A stretch of DNA of 64,000 bases. It comes from Nitratireductor sp. B36 (GTDB taxonomy: Bacteria; Pseudomonadota; Alphaproteobacteria; Rhizobiales; Rhizobiaceae). Shown here in pieces: positions 18,913 through 27,643 of this stretch. The notes under the pieces are model-generated. The model had not been told where the DNA came from, ran no database searches, and saw nothing but the letters and a program-made list of their open reading frames with translations. Where the stretch lies: the NCBI RefSeq assembly GCF_020833685.1, contig NZ_JACKZY010000001.1:1314578-1378577 (forward strand), written 5' to 3'. The number at the start of each line of letters is the position of its first letter. Position 1 is the stretch's first letter. The position numbers and the translations under genes were made by a program.

Positions 18913-21143
18913 GCCTTTGCCTCCACAGTGGAATGGGCGCGTTTCTTGGCAGACGTGCGATGCACGGCGTTTTCCCGCCTCAGCCGGCGTTCGCCAACCA
19001 GAAGCTGGAACCCGCCTATCACCGCAATCATGACAAGGATGAGAACCGAGGAGTAAGCGATGGCGATGCCATATTCGCCGTTCTCCACTAGCCCCACGAT
19101 ATAGGCCGTTGCCATGTTGTATTTGGCGCTCACCAGGAAAATGACGGCGCTGATCGAGGTGATGGCCCGCACGAAGGAATAGACCAGTGCCGCCATGATC
19201 GCAGGGCGAAGCAGCGGCAGGATCACCCGGCGGATCGTGCGCGGGCTCCCTGCGCCCAGCGTGATCGACGCTTCGTCCAGGCTCTTGTCGAGCTGGCTCA
19301 TCGCCGCCACGCCACCGCGCACGCCCACCGGCATGTTGCGGAACACGAAACAGGCAATCAGGATCAGCGCCGTGCCTGTCATTTCGATGGGCGGCAGGTT
19401 GAACGCCATGATGTAGCTGATGCCGATCACCGTTCCGGGGATGGCGAAGCTCATCATCAGCGCGAACTCGAAGGCGTTCCGGCCAAAGAAATTCTGCCGG
19501 ACGATGAGATAGGCCGTCAAAAGCCCCACCGCCGCCGTCAGCGGCGCTGCGATCAGCGCAATCTCCATCGTGGTCCAGAAGCTGTCCCACGCAACGCCGG
19601 TCCATGCGAGCGCACCTTCGCGCCATTCGATGGAGAAGCCACGCGCATAGTGCTCCAGCGTCAGCGTGTGATCGAGCCCCCAGGTGGTCACGAAACCGCC
19701 AAAGATGATCATGCCGTAGACCGCCAGCGTGAAGATGATCCACGGCACCACGACCGCATAAAGAAGTGCCGCGAGCGGCGCCGGCAACGCCGCATGCTTG
19801 CCGGAGTCTCCCTTGCCTGTCACCGTCGCGAAATTGCGCCCGGCGAGCCAGACCCGCTGCAACAGGAAGGCGGAAAGCGTGAATGTCAGAAGAATGATCG
19901 CGAGCACTGCCGCGCGCGATGGATCGGTCTGCGCGCCGACGACCGCAAAGAATATCTCGGTCGAAAGAACCCCGTGGCTTCCGCCAAGCACCAAAGGATT
20001 GCCGAAATCAGCCATGCTTTCGATGAAGCCGATCAGGAAGGCATTGGCCAGCCCCGGTGCCATCAGCGGCAGAGAAACCTTGCGGAAGGTGCGCCAGCGC
20101 CCCGCCCGCAATGTCTGCGAGGCCTCTTCCATGGATGGGCTCACGCCTTCCACCACACCAATGAGAACGAGGAAGGAAATGGGCGTAAAGGAAAGCACCT
20201 GCGCGATCCAGATGCCGGTCAGGCCATAAAGCCAGCGGCCCAGCTCGATACCCGTCAGCGCCTCGATCCACCCGGTCACGAGCCCGGAGCGGCCAAGCAT
20301 CATGGTCAGCGCCAGACCGATGACGAAGGGCGGCGTGATGATGGGCAGAATGGTGAGAAGCCTGAGACCCTTCTTTGCCGGAAAGCCTGTGCGGGTTGCC
20401 ACCAGCGCGAAGGCGAGGCCCAGAAGCGTCGAGGCGCTTGCTGTCATCACGGCCAGAAAAAGCGTGCGCCAAGCCACGCCGCAGCGCGCCCCGCCAATCA
20501 CACAGTCAAGGCTCCAGATCGCCGGATCCTGCATGTTGCGGATGAAGCCATCCGGATTGAAGGACCCGTCGAAATCCTGAAAGGAGCCGGCAAACATCGA
20601 TATGATGGGGTAGAAAACAAAAACACCGACAAGCGCGATCAGCAGGATGATGGAGCCAAGCGTGAAGGCGTCTCCCTTCATCGCTCCGCGTTCGGCAAAC
20701 CCATAGGCGATCAGGGCCAGAAACCCCAGAGAGAGAATGACAGCACCCGCGCCAAAGGCCGGCTGCCCCGGATCGAGGGGCCCGAACAGCGTTTCGTTCA
20801 CGCTCCACGCCCAGCCCCACAGCGTGATGGCGAGCCCTTGCAAAATCATGAATCCGATACCGATACCGCCAATCAGGGCGAGCCGCGCTCCGCGCGCGTT
20901 CCCGGCAGGCATGGCAAACCGTGTCGCAATGGCCGCCGCGAAAAGGGCAAAGGCGATCAAGAGCCAGAAACGACCGAGAAAGAGCTGAAGCAACCCCGGA
21001 TAGAGATCCGGTTCGCCGGCCATCTCCGCGATCCATTGAAGGGAGAAGAATCCGCCTTCGACCCGATACCATGGCAAGAAACAGATAGCGGCAAGGCCGA
21101 GCCCGAACATCACGTCGAGCCGCCGGTTTTCGCGCGTCATCAT
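18909..21143 (-). CDS. ABC transporter permease, duplicated FbpB-type
   Basis: 744 residues containing two binding-protein-dependent transport permease domains in one chain, as in FbpB/AfuB/ThiP-like transporters, each with an EAA-type loop (EASQTLRAGRWRTFRKVSLPL and DEASITLGAGSPRTI). About a dozen membrane segments are seen, including an extended N-terminal hydrophobic region (about 1-180), which makes it longer than the usual roughly 550 residues. It is separated from the binding-protein gene by a strong intercistronic hairpin and is coupled to the ATPase gene downstream. The start is one of two adjacent ATGs. Confidence 0.92.
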   Translation of the reverse strand: MMTRENRRLDVMFGLGLAAICFLPWYRVEGGFFSLQWIAEMAGEPDLYPGLLQLFLGRFWLLIAFALFAAAIATRFAMPAGNARGARLALIGGIGIGFMILQGLAITLWGWAWSVNETLFGPLDPGQPAFGAGAVILSLGFLALIAYGFAERGAMKGDAFTLGSIILLIALVGVFVFYPIISMFAGSFQDFDGSFNPDGFIRNMQDPAIWSLDCVIGGARCGVAWRTLFLAVMTASASTLLGLAFALVATRTGFPAKKGLRLLTILPIITPPFVIGLALTMMLGRSGLVTGWIEALTGIELGRWLYGLTGIWIAQVLSFTPISFLVLIGVVEGVSPSMEEASQTLRAGRWRTFRKVSLPLMAPGLANAFLIGFIESMADFGNPLVLGGSHGVLSTEIFFAVVGAQTDPSRAAVLAIILLTFTLSAFLLQRVWLAGRNFATVTGKGDSGKHAALPAPLAALLYAVVVPWIIFTLAVYGMIIFGGFVTTWGLDHTLTLEHYARGFSIEWREGALAWTGVAWDSFWTTMEIALIAAPLTAAVGLLTAYLIVRQNFFGRNAFEFALMMSFAIPGTVIGISYIMAFNLPPIEMTGTALILIACFVFRNMPVGVRGGVAAMSQLDKSLDEASITLGAGSPRTIRRVILPLLRPAIMAALVYSFVRAITSISAVIFLVSAKYNMATAYIVGLVENGEYGIAIAYSSVLILVMIAVIGGFQLLVGERRLRRENAVHRTSAKKRAHSTVEAKA

Positions 21144-21167
21144 GTGCGGTCCTGTATGTTTAATGCG

Positions 21168-21200
21168 CCTCGGGTCTCAACCCCGATGAGACCCGAGGCT
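21168..21200 (-). terminator. Intercistronic hairpin after the binding-protein gene
   Basis: A perfect 13-bp stem (21168-21180 with 21188-21200, 7-nt loop) lies in the 70-bp gap between the binding-protein gene and the permease gene, read leftward. No T tract follows. It is better viewed as a partial attenuator or mRNA-stabilising stem that gives more binding protein than permease. Confidence 0.6.
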
Positions 21201-21213
21201 TTGGAACGCCGGA

Positions 21214-22242
21214 TCAGTTGGCAATGGCACCAATCTCACGATCCCAACGCTCAAGCAGCGCCTTGCGCTTCTCCGAGCTGCCATAGGTCACGAAGTCGTA
21301 ATCGATCAGCTTTACCTCATCGAGGCTCGGCGCCTCTTCGGGAACCTCTGCGGAGGCATTGGAGGGGAGCTGGAACGACTTGGCATCCTTCAGGAGCGAC
21401 TGCACCTCCGCCTTCAGCACCCAGTCATACCAGGTCTTGGCGGCGTCTTCGTTTCGGGCGCGGTTGACGAGCGACATGGAGCCGATCTCGTAGCCCGTTC
21501 CCTCGCAGGGCGCGACCACACCGATGGGAAAGCCCTCGACCGCCTGGGCGACCGCATCATGCATGAAGACGATACCGATCCCGGTTTCACCACGGGCCGC
21601 AGCTTTTACCGGCGCAGAGCCCGACTTGGTGTATTGCGAAACATTGTCGTTCATCTTCTTGAGGAACTCGAATGCCTCGTCTTCGCCCATAAGCTGGACG
21701 AGCGTCGCAAGGGCCGTGTAGGCCGTGCCCGAAGAGTTCGGGTTCGCCACCTGGATCTCACCCTTGAGCGCCGGGTTCAAGAGATCGGCCCAGCATTTGG
21801 GCGGCTCGATGCCCTTGTTGGCCAGAAATTCCTTGTTGTAGCCCCAGCCAAGCGCACCGGAATAAACGCCCACCGTCTTGAAGTCGGCGCTTTCGGCCTG
21901 CTTCACCGCCCAGGGTAGCAGCTCATCCAGCATGGGCGACTTGTATGACATGGTCAGCCCGTCGGCCGCTGCCTGAAGATGCGGATCGCCGGTGCCTCCC
22001 CACCAGATATCCGTCTTCGGATTGCGCGCTTCCGCGCGAACCTTTGCATAGGCCTCACCAGACGAAAGGCGCACCATGGAAACGTCAATATCGTGCTCGG
22101 CCTCGAATTTTTCGACGAGCAGCTCACAGATGACCACATCGGCCGAGCAGATCAGGTTCAGCTCGTCCGCATTTGCCACGGCCTGGGTCGCCAGAACCGA
22201 GCCGGCCGCCATCGCAGCCACTGCCAGATAATTCTTCTTCAT
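21214..22242 (-). CDS. ABC transporter substrate-binding protein (FbpA/AfuA-like)
   Basis: 342-residue periplasmic solute-binding protein. A Lys-Lys N terminus and signal peptide end near AVANA-DEL. The mature part starts LNLICSADVVICELLVEKFE and has TDIWWGGTGDPHLQ, typical of the ferric-iron/sugar-phosphate-type family 1 binding proteins. Two nearby cysteines (ICSADVVIC) could form a disulfide. The start has GGGAGGG upstream. AfuA-type relatives bind hexose phosphates, and the operon's monophosphatase makes a phosphorylated organic ligand more attractive than free iron. Expression is probably repressed by the LacI protein through the operator at 22275-22290. Confidence 0.9.
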   Translation of the reverse strand: MKKNYLAVAAMAAGSVLATQAVANADELNLICSADVVICELLVEKFEAEHDIDVSMVRLSSGEAYAKVRAEARNPKTDIWWGGTGDPHLQAAADGLTMSYKSPMLDELLPWAVKQAESADFKTVGVYSGALGWGYNKEFLANKGIEPPKCWADLLNPALKGEIQVANPNSSGTAYTALATLVQLMGEDEAFEFLKKMNDNVSQYTKSGSAPVKAAARGETGIGIVFMHDAVAQAVEGFPIGVVAPCEGTGYEIGSMSLVNRARNEDAAKTWYDWVLKAEVQSLLKDAKSFQLPSNASAEVPEEAPSLDEVKLIDYDFVTYGSSEKRKALLERWDREIGAIAN

Positions 22243-22274
22243 GAAACCCTCCCTCGGTGCTTATCGGATTTATT

Positions 22275-22290
22275 TTGCACACGTGTGCAA
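22275..22290. promoter_or_regulatory. LacI-family operator O1
   Basis: A perfect 16-bp palindrome, TTGCACACGTGTGCAA, with the central CG typical of LacI-family operators. It lies 33-48 bp upstream of the binding-protein start codon, where a bound repressor would block transcription of the transport operon. Confidence 0.8.
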
Positions 22291-22372
22291 TGTTCTTCCG
22301 ACTTGAAGGAGCTGTCAATGGCGGTGATATAAAAATTTCATAATGCACGGCAATTTGATACTAACGTTCTGA

Positions 22373-22388
22373 TTGAACAGCTGTGCAA
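22373..22388. promoter_or_regulatory. LacI-family operator O2 (autoregulatory)
   Basis: TTGAACAGCTGTGCAA is a 16-bp near-palindrome with outer bases identical to O1 (TTG...TGTGCAA) and one asymmetric position per arm. It lies 44-59 bp upstream of the GTG start of the lacI-like gene. It is probably the second site through which the repressor controls its own divergent promoter. Confidence 0.65.
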
Positions 22389-22431
22389 TCCGTTTATGAT
22401 CCGAGCAACAAACACACCGTCAGGAGCAAAC

Positions 22432-23448
22432 GTGCCGGCTCGAAAGGCTTCCGTCAGCGCCAAGGATGTTGCGGCCCGGGCCGGTGTTTCCCGCGCAGCC
22501 GTTTCACGCACCTTCACGCCTGGTGCGAGCGTTTCAGAGGAGACGCGCAGCAAGGTCATCGCTGCCGCCGAGGCGCTCGGGTATCAGGTCAATCACCTTG
22601 CCAGAGGCCTTATAAGCCAAAAAACAGGGATCGTCGCCGTGGTAGGGGCGGATCTGGCCACACCCTACCGATCCGAGTTGCTTCGCGCCGTGACCGAACG
22701 CCTGCAGGCCGTTGGCCGGGTCGCCATCCTCATCAACACGGATCGTTCGGACAGAAGCGTGGACATGGCCCTGCAACAGGCGATCCGCTACCGCGCGGAG
22801 GCAGCGATCGTTCTGTCCGGCATGCCCGACAAATCCATCAGCGACCTTTGCCATCGCAACGGGCTTCGCCTCGTGCTGATCAACCGTGACGATGCGCATT
22901 CACGCTCCATCCAGATACGCCTCAACGACGCCGACGCAGCCCGGCTCGCGCTCACCTCGTTTCTCAGAGCCGGTTGCCGAACGCTGGCCCTCGCGACATC
23001 CAATGCCGGCACCCCCAGTCTCGTCGCACGCGAGGAAGGTTTTTTTGCTGAAGCACACCGACGCGGACTGTCCGTGACCTGCGAGCGTTTCGGCCCCACC
23101 GGATATGAGAGCGGTCTGGCACTGGGCGAACGCCTGCTCGTGCTGCCGGAGAGGCCAGACGCCATTTTCTGTACAACAGACCTGATCGCCTGCGGGGTGA
23201 TGGACGCCGCCCGTCATCGTTTTTCTCTCAAGATCCCGGACGATCTCTCCGTGATCGGCTTTGACGATATTCCACAGGCCAGTTGGGACAGCTATCAGCT
23301 CACCACCTTCCGGCAACCGATAGAGGAAATTGCCTCGTCCGCCGTGGACTGGCTGGCCGAGGAGGACGGAGACGGCGAAGCGCGCGTCATCCATCTGACA
23401 GCACCGATGTCCTGGAGAAAATCTGTCCGGGGCAGCAATGGAAAATAG
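22432..23448 (+). CDS. LacI-family transcriptional regulator
   Basis: 338 residues. The N-terminal LacI helix-turn-helix reads SAKDVAARAGVSRAAVSRTF, followed by a hinge (HLARGL), then a periplasmic-binding-like effector domain with LVLINRDD and VIGFDDIPQASW. The start is taken as GTG at 22432, which has AGGAG at good spacing and gives the usual short N terminus. An ATG 12 codons upstream has no ribosome binding site and is only 7 bp from operator O2. It is divergent from the importer/phosphatase operon, and the paired operators indicate repression of both. The effector is likely the imported compound or its dephosphorylated product. Confidence 0.92.
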   Translation: MPARKASVSAKDVAARAGVSRAAVSRTFTPGASVSEETRSKVIAAAEALGYQVNHLARGLISQKTGIVAVVGADLATPYRSELLRAVTERLQAVGRVAILINTDRSDRSVDMALQQAIRYRAEAAIVLSGMPDKSISDLCHRNGLRLVLINRDDAHSRSIQIRLNDADAARLALTSFLRAGCRTLALATSNAGTPSLVAREEGFFAEAHRRGLSVTCERFGPTGYESGLALGERLLVLPERPDAIFCTTDLIACGVMDAARHRFSLKIPDDLSVIGFDDIPQASWDSYQLTTFRQPIEEIASSAVDWLAEEDGDGEARVIHLTAPMSWRKSVRGSNGK

Positions 23449-23457
23449 CGCCCGTTC

Positions 23458-24216
23458 TCAGAGATAGTGCAGTCCCAGCCGGTGCCCATCCACCTCGCGC
23501 ACCTTCACGACCGTGTCGTAGATGTCCTTGAGCATCGTCTCCTGCATGAGATCCACCGCCCCTCCCTCAAGCATCACCCGCCCATCCCGCATCGCCACCA
23601 CATGGTCGGCATAGATGGAAGCAAAGTTGATGTCGTGGATCACCACGGTGATGGATTTGGTGAGCTCGTCAGCAGTGCGCCGCAACAGCTTCATCATCGC
23701 CGCTGCATGTTTCATATCGAGGCTGTTGAGTGGCTCGTCGAGCAGCACGTATTTCGTATCCTGCGCCAGAACCATGGCCACGAAGGCGCGCTGGCGCTGA
23801 CCGCCCGAAAGCTCGTCCAGGAACCGGGTCCGTAAGTCATCAAGCCCCAGATAGGCGATCGCCTCGTCGACATGCCGCTTGTCCTCGACGGTGGGACGGC
23901 CACCCGAATGCGGAAACCGCCCGAACGCGACCAACTCGTTTACGGTCAGTCGCATACCGACCTGATTGTTCTGTTTCAGGATCGCCAGCCGCTTGGCGAG
24001 AACGGCGCCCGGCGTTGCCTGTACGTCGAGGCCATCGACCAGGACCCGGCCCGATGTCGGCGCAATCAGCCGGGCCATCATGGAGAGGAGCGTCGATTTC
24101 CCGGCTCCGTTCGGGCCGACGATCGCGGTGATGCCACTTTCCGGCAGCGTCAGGCTGACATTGTCGACCACCGCCGCCTCCTCATAGCGTTTGGTGAGAT
24201 TGTGGATTTCGATCAT
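23458..24216 (-). CDS. Iron-siderophore ABC transporter ATP-binding protein
   Basis: 252-residue FecE/FepC-type ATPase: Walker A GPNGAGKS, Q-loop LKQNNQVG, signature LSGGQRQR, Walker B YVLLDEPLNSLD and switch VIHDINFA. This set is typical of the iron-chelate subfamily, including the YclP/FatE group. It is the last gene of the leftward siderophore operon, overlapping the upstream permease by 4 bp. It converges on the lacI-like gene with an 9-bp gap. Confidence 0.93.
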   Translation of the reverse strand: MIEIHNLTKRYEEAAVVDNVSLTLPESGITAIVGPNGAGKSTLLSMMARLIAPTSGRVLVDGLDVQATPGAVLAKRLAILKQNNQVGMRLTVNELVAFGRFPHSGGRPTVEDKRHVDEAIAYLGLDDLRTRFLDELSGGQRQRAFVAMVLAQDTKYVLLDEPLNSLDMKHAAAMMKLLRRTADELTKSITVVIHDINFASIYADHVVAMRDGRVMLEGGAVDLMQETMLKDIYDTVVKVREVDGHRLGLHYL

Positions 24217-25181
24217 CGGTTCAAATTCCGGTAGAGTAGCAGCATGAAGGCGAGGCCGCCGGTAAACTCGATGATGACGCTCAACGCAGTGTCGAAACCG
24301 AACACGCGCTCCATCACCGTTTGCCCCCCCACCAGCGCGATGATGGCGATCAGGGTCGCCGCCGGCAGCGTGTATTTATGCCGATCCGTGGCCACCGCCT
24401 GATAGGCAAGGCTCGCCACCAGAAGCCCGAAGAACGTAACCGGCCCGACCAGCGCAGTCGAAACGGAAACCAGAACGGCGATCACGGCGAACAGCATCAT
24501 CACCACACGCTGGTAATCGATGCCAAGATTGACCGCCGTATCACGTCCCAGCATCAAAACGTCGAGCTTCGCCAGCAGCCGGCGGCTCAGCCAGGCCGTC
24601 ACCAGCACAACCACCGAAGAGACCGCCAGCAACTGCGTATCAATGGTGTTGAAGCTGGCGAACAACATGTCCTGCAGGGCGATGAACTCATTGGGGTCGA
24701 GAATGCGCTGCATCATGTGCGAGAGGCTGCGGAAGAACACGCCGAACACCAGGCCCGCCAGCACCACAAGATGCAGGCTGCGCCGTCGTGAGAGAAACAG
24801 CCAGTAAAACAGCGCCATCGACAGCGCCACCATCAGCACCATCTCCAGAACGAAACGGAGGCGCATATCGATCGTCGCCAGATCCCGTGTGCCGAGAAAA
24901 AAAACGAGTGCGGTCTGGAGCGCTACATAGAGCGAATCGAAACCCATCACCGCCGGGGTCAGGATCCGGTTCTGCGTAATGGTCTGAAACAACACCGTCG
25001 CTGTCGCGACCGCATAGGCAACCAGAACGAGTCCCAGAAGCTTTCCACCGCGAAACGGCAGCACGAAGTCCCAGTTGCCTTTGGCCCCGATGGTCATGAA
25101 GGCCATCATCGCCGCGATTGCAGCCAATCCGAGACCAGCAAGCGCCAGGCGAGGCCTCTGCCATGAAGGAGCTTTAGCCAA
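24213..25181 (-). CDS. Iron-siderophore ABC transporter permease 2 (FecCD family)
   Basis: 322 residues with about nine membrane segments and FecCD family blocks (ILTPAVMGFDSLYVALQ, ALVGPVTFFGLLVASLA). The start is inferred as TTG at 25181, which overlaps the upstream permease stop by 8 bp. The open frame extends further, but the extra 49 codons read through the other permease and are not membrane-like in a family-consistent way. It should pair with the permease at 25174-26175 as a heterodimer. The TTG start is tentative; the product is not. Confidence 0.88.
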   Translation of the reverse strand: MAKAPSWQRPRLALAGLGLAAIAAMMAFMTIGAKGNWDFVLPFRGGKLLGLVLVAYAVATATVLFQTITQNRILTPAVMGFDSLYVALQTALVFFLGTRDLATIDMRLRFVLEMVLMVALSMALFYWLFLSRRRSLHLVVLAGLVFGVFFRSLSHMMQRILDPNEFIALQDMLFASFNTIDTQLLAVSSVVVLVTAWLSRRLLAKLDVLMLGRDTAVNLGIDYQRVVMMLFAVIAVLVSVSTALVGPVTFFGLLVASLAYQAVATDRHKYTLPAATLIAIIALVGGQTVMERVFGFDTALSVIIEFTGGLAFMLLLYRNLNR

Positions 25182-26175
25182 AACGCGCCCGCCGACGAAG
25201 AAGGAGGAACAGGAAAACACCGGAGCCGAGGACACCTGCAACGGTGCCAACCGGGATTTCATAGGGAAAGCGCACCAGACGGCCGATAATGTCGCATGCG
25301 AGAAGAAACCCTGCCCCTGAAACAGCAACCCATGGCAGGGCGCGGCGCAGATTATCGCCCACTGCCAGACTAACGAGATTGGCCACGATGAGCCCCAGAA
25401 ACGGCACCGTGCCCGCCGTTACCACCGCGGCGGCCGAAACCATCGAAACGATCGCCAGGCCCAACGCAACTATGCGCCCGTAATTGAGCCCGAGATTGCG
25501 GGTAAAGCTCTCGCCCAGCCCTGCCACGGTGAACCGGTCTGCCGCCAGATAGGACAAGACTGCGAGCCCCCCGGCGATGAAAAGCAGTTCATAACGCCCG
25601 CGCAGCACACCGGAGAAATCGCCATTGGTCCATGTCGCGAGTGATTGAAGCAAGTCGTAGCGGTAGGCAAAGAAGGTTGTGACTGCATTGATGACACCGC
25701 CGAACATCAACCCCAGAAGCGGCACGACCAGGCTGGAACCGGTCGGAATCTTCGAGACGAGCCGCAGAAACAGGAAGGTGGTTCCCAGCGCGAAGCTCGA
25801 AGCCACAACCATCTTGTAGAATATTGGCAGGCCCGGCGCGAGCAATGCCACCACCAGCAGGCCAAGACTTGCAGCTTCAACCGTGCCGGTGGTCGTGGGC
25901 TCCACAAAGCGGTTGCGAAACAGCATCTGCATGATGAGTGCGGCAACGCCCATCGACATGCCCGAAAGCAGCAGCGCCACCGTGCGCGGTATGCGGCTCA
26001 CGAGAAGAAGCTGGATGGCCTGCGCGCCGCCATCACCGCGAATGAGGTCGCCTAGCGGCATGTCCGCTACACCGATGAACAGGCTGACGGCAGCCAGAGC
26101 AAGCACGCATCCCACCGCCAGCATCAGACCGGCGGCAGGGCGAACTCGAACGGACATGCTGGCAACGGCTTGCAT
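25174..26175 (-). CDS. Iron-siderophore ABC transporter permease 1 (FecCD family)
   Basis: 333 residues, with LLLSGMSMGVAALIMQMLFRNRFVEPTTTG near the N terminus, the characteristic FecCD block in which the first permease contacts the binding protein, and GTVPFLGLIVANLVSLAVGDN further on. About nine to ten membrane segments. It lies 7 bp after the binding-protein gene. The start is the ATG at 26175 or the one six codons later; neither has a strong ribosome binding site. Confidence 0.92.
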   Translation of the reverse strand: MQAVASMSVRVRPAAGLMLAVGCVLALAAVSLFIGVADMPLGDLIRGDGGAQAIQLLLVSRIPRTVALLLSGMSMGVAALIMQMLFRNRFVEPTTTGTVEAASLGLLVVALLAPGLPIFYKMVVASSFALGTTFLFLRLVSKIPTGSSLVVPLLGLMFGGVINAVTTFFAYRYDLLQSLATWTNGDFSGVLRGRYELLFIAGGLAVLSYLAADRFTVAGLGESFTRNLGLNYGRIVALGLAIVSMVSAAAVVTAGTVPFLGLIVANLVSLAVGDNLRRALPWVAVSGAGFLLACDIIGRLVRFPYEIPVGTVAGVLGSGVFLFLLLRRRARFG

Positions 26176-26182
26176 GGTGCGG

Positions 26183-27115
26183 TCAGTCGGCTGCGCTCAG
26201 CGCCTTGGTGATCGCGTCAACTTCTGCCTGAAGGGCCGTCATGCCACCGCCAACGAGATACCAGCGAGCCGCGTCGGCATAGTAGATATTGCCTTCCTTT
26301 GCGGCGGTGGTTGCGGCAACGAGTTCGTTGTCGAGCGTCTGTTTCGCCGACTGGCCGTCATTTCCGACCGCCGAATCGCGGTCGACCACGAAAAGCCAGT
26401 CCGGATTTGTCTTGAGGATGAATTCAAACGAAACAGCTTCGCCGTGCGTGGCCGCCTCCACATCCGCGACGGCGGGCGCAATACCGAGATCGTCATGCAG
26501 CCAGCCGAAACGCGAGCCCGGGCCATAAGCCGAAACCTTGCCGCCATTGGTGAGAATGATCAGGCCTTTTCCGGCCCCCTTCGCGGTCTCCTGCAAGGTG
26601 GCAACCGACGTTTCGAGCTTGTCGATCAACGCCTCCGCCGCATCTTCCTTGTCGAAAATCATGCCCAGTTTACGCGCATTCTCCTGAGCACCTTTCAGAA
26701 AATTGTTCGGCTCAATTGTCAGATCGATTGTCGGCGCGATCTTTGACAACGCCTCGTATTGCGGAGCGGACCGACCTGCCACGATAATCAGATCCGGGCT
26801 CGCCGCATTCACTGTTTCAAAGTCCGGCTCGAAGAGAGAGCCGATCTTTGCGTATCCGTCGGCTTCATATTTGGACAGATAATCGGGGATCAGTGCGCTC
26901 GGTACGCCCGCCACCTCGACGCCCAGGGCATCGAGCGTGTCCAGCGCGGCGAGATCGAATGTCAGCACTTTCTTGGGCGTGTCAGGTAAAATGGTCTCGC
27001 CTTGAGCATGTTGGACAGCGATCTCCCCAGCATTGGCATAGCCCGGCAGGAAAGCCGCAAGCGCAATGGCGGAAGCCAGGAAACGTCCGGCCAGTGACGG
27101 TAAGTTTGCAATCAT
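26183..27115 (-). CDS. Siderophore-binding periplasmic protein (YclQ/CeuE/FatB type)
   Basis: 310 residues with a signal peptide ending near GYANA-GEI. The mature protein carries KKVLTFDLAALDTLDALG and KIGSLFEPDFETVNAASPDLIIVAGR, the distinctive pattern of the petrobactin/catecholate-binding subgroup. No lipobox is present, as expected in a Gram-negative. The start at 27115 has GGAG 7 nt upstream; the frame is open for another 156 codons with no family similarity. It is the first gene of the siderophore operon, controlled from the gap holding the RirA-type box. Confidence 0.92.
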   Translation of the reverse strand: MIANLPSLAGRFLASAIALAAFLPGYANAGEIAVQHAQGETILPDTPKKVLTFDLAALDTLDALGVEVAGVPSALIPDYLSKYEADGYAKIGSLFEPDFETVNAASPDLIIVAGRSAPQYEALSKIAPTIDLTIEPNNFLKGAQENARKLGMIFDKEDAAEALIDKLETSVATLQETAKGAGKGLIILTNGGKVSAYGPGSRFGWLHDDLGIAPAVADVEAATHGEAVSFEFILKTNPDWLFVVDRDSAVGNDGQSAKQTLDNELVAATTAAKEGNIYYADAARWYLVGGGMTALQAEVDAITKALSAAD

Positions 27116-27213
27116 CGACACGCTCCAAATGTCCAGGAAATTGCAAGGAGGCGTCTGCCGTTCAGGGCTCGACCGGCCGACAACACCCTTGTCAGCATGT
27201 CGGTTAGCAAATA

Positions 27214-27228
27214 TGATTATTGTAATCA
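27214..27228. promoter_or_regulatory. RirA-type iron box between divergent genes
   Basis: TGATTATTGTAATCA fits the TGA-N9-TCA pattern described for RirA (IRO) boxes in rhizobia and is itself an inverted repeat (TGATTA/TAATCA). It is 99 bp from the siderophore-binding-protein start and 62 bp from the DUF2218 start. It overlaps a leftward -35-like TTGATT, so one iron-responsive repressor could control both directions. Confidence 0.65.
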
Positions 27229-27289
27229 ACTTATCTGTATGGACAATCGACCAAACAGTTTCGACAATCCTTTTCCGGAGACATTTCTC

Positions 27290-27571
27290 ATGCTGCAATC
27301 CAAGGCCGTCGTCACGACGGAAAACGCGTCGAAATATCTGCAGCAGCTTTGCAAGCACTTTGCTCACAAGGTAAGCGTCGACTTCGACCCATCGCGCGGC
27401 AAGGTGGATTTCCCGTTTGGTGACTGCGTCATGCGTGCAGACGAAGCAGCGCTGACCATCGAATGCAGCGCCAAAACGGACGAGGAGCTGGCCCGTGCCC
27501 AGAGCGTGATTGACGATCACCTCTCGCGCTTTGCCTGGCGCGAAAAGCCGGAGATTGCCTGGCAAGCCTGA
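27290..27571 (+). CDS. DUF2218 protein, iron-associated
   Basis: 93 residues, the usual size of DUF2218 (PF09981). Family-type features include ASKYLQQLCKHFAHK, a G-K-V-F-FG segment (GKVDFPFG) and LARAQSVIDDHLSRFAWRE at the C terminus. The function is unknown; homologues are frequently found beside siderophore uptake or ferric-siderophore reductase genes. The start at 27290 has GGAG 9 nt upstream. It is transcribed divergently from the siderophore operon across the RirA-type box. It has no signal peptide, so it is probably a cytoplasmic helper in iron release or sensing (inference). Confidence 0.85.
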   Translation: MLQSKAVVTTENASKYLQQLCKHFAHKVSVDFDPSRGKVDFPFGDCVMRADEAALTIECSAKTDEELARAQSVIDDHLSRFAWREKPEIAWQA

Positions 27572-27602
27572 GGGATCAGGCACTTGATTGGCGGAAAACC
27601 TG

Positions 27603-27641
27603 AAAGGCGGCGGAACGCGAGCAGTGAATTCCGCCGCCTTT
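27603..27641. terminator. Bidirectional terminator between converging genes
   Basis: A perfect 13-bp stem, AAAGGCGGCGGAA at 27603-27615 with its complement at 27629-27641, lies between the converging DUF2218 and RND pump genes. Short A/T-rich flanks on both sides (TTTCGTT rightward, TTTCAGGTTTT leftward) fit termination in both directions. Confidence 0.75.
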
Positions 27642-27643
27642 CG

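Noticed and set aside
18913-19743. An N-terminal extension of the FbpC-type ATPase
   Set aside because: The extension reads the permease gene in another frame. The ATG at 18912 has GGAGG and an ATGA overlap.
19650-21467. A 605-codon forward frame over the FbpB-type permease gene
   Set aside because: It is antisense to a convincing membrane protein and consists of low-complexity Glu/Arg/His-rich sequence.
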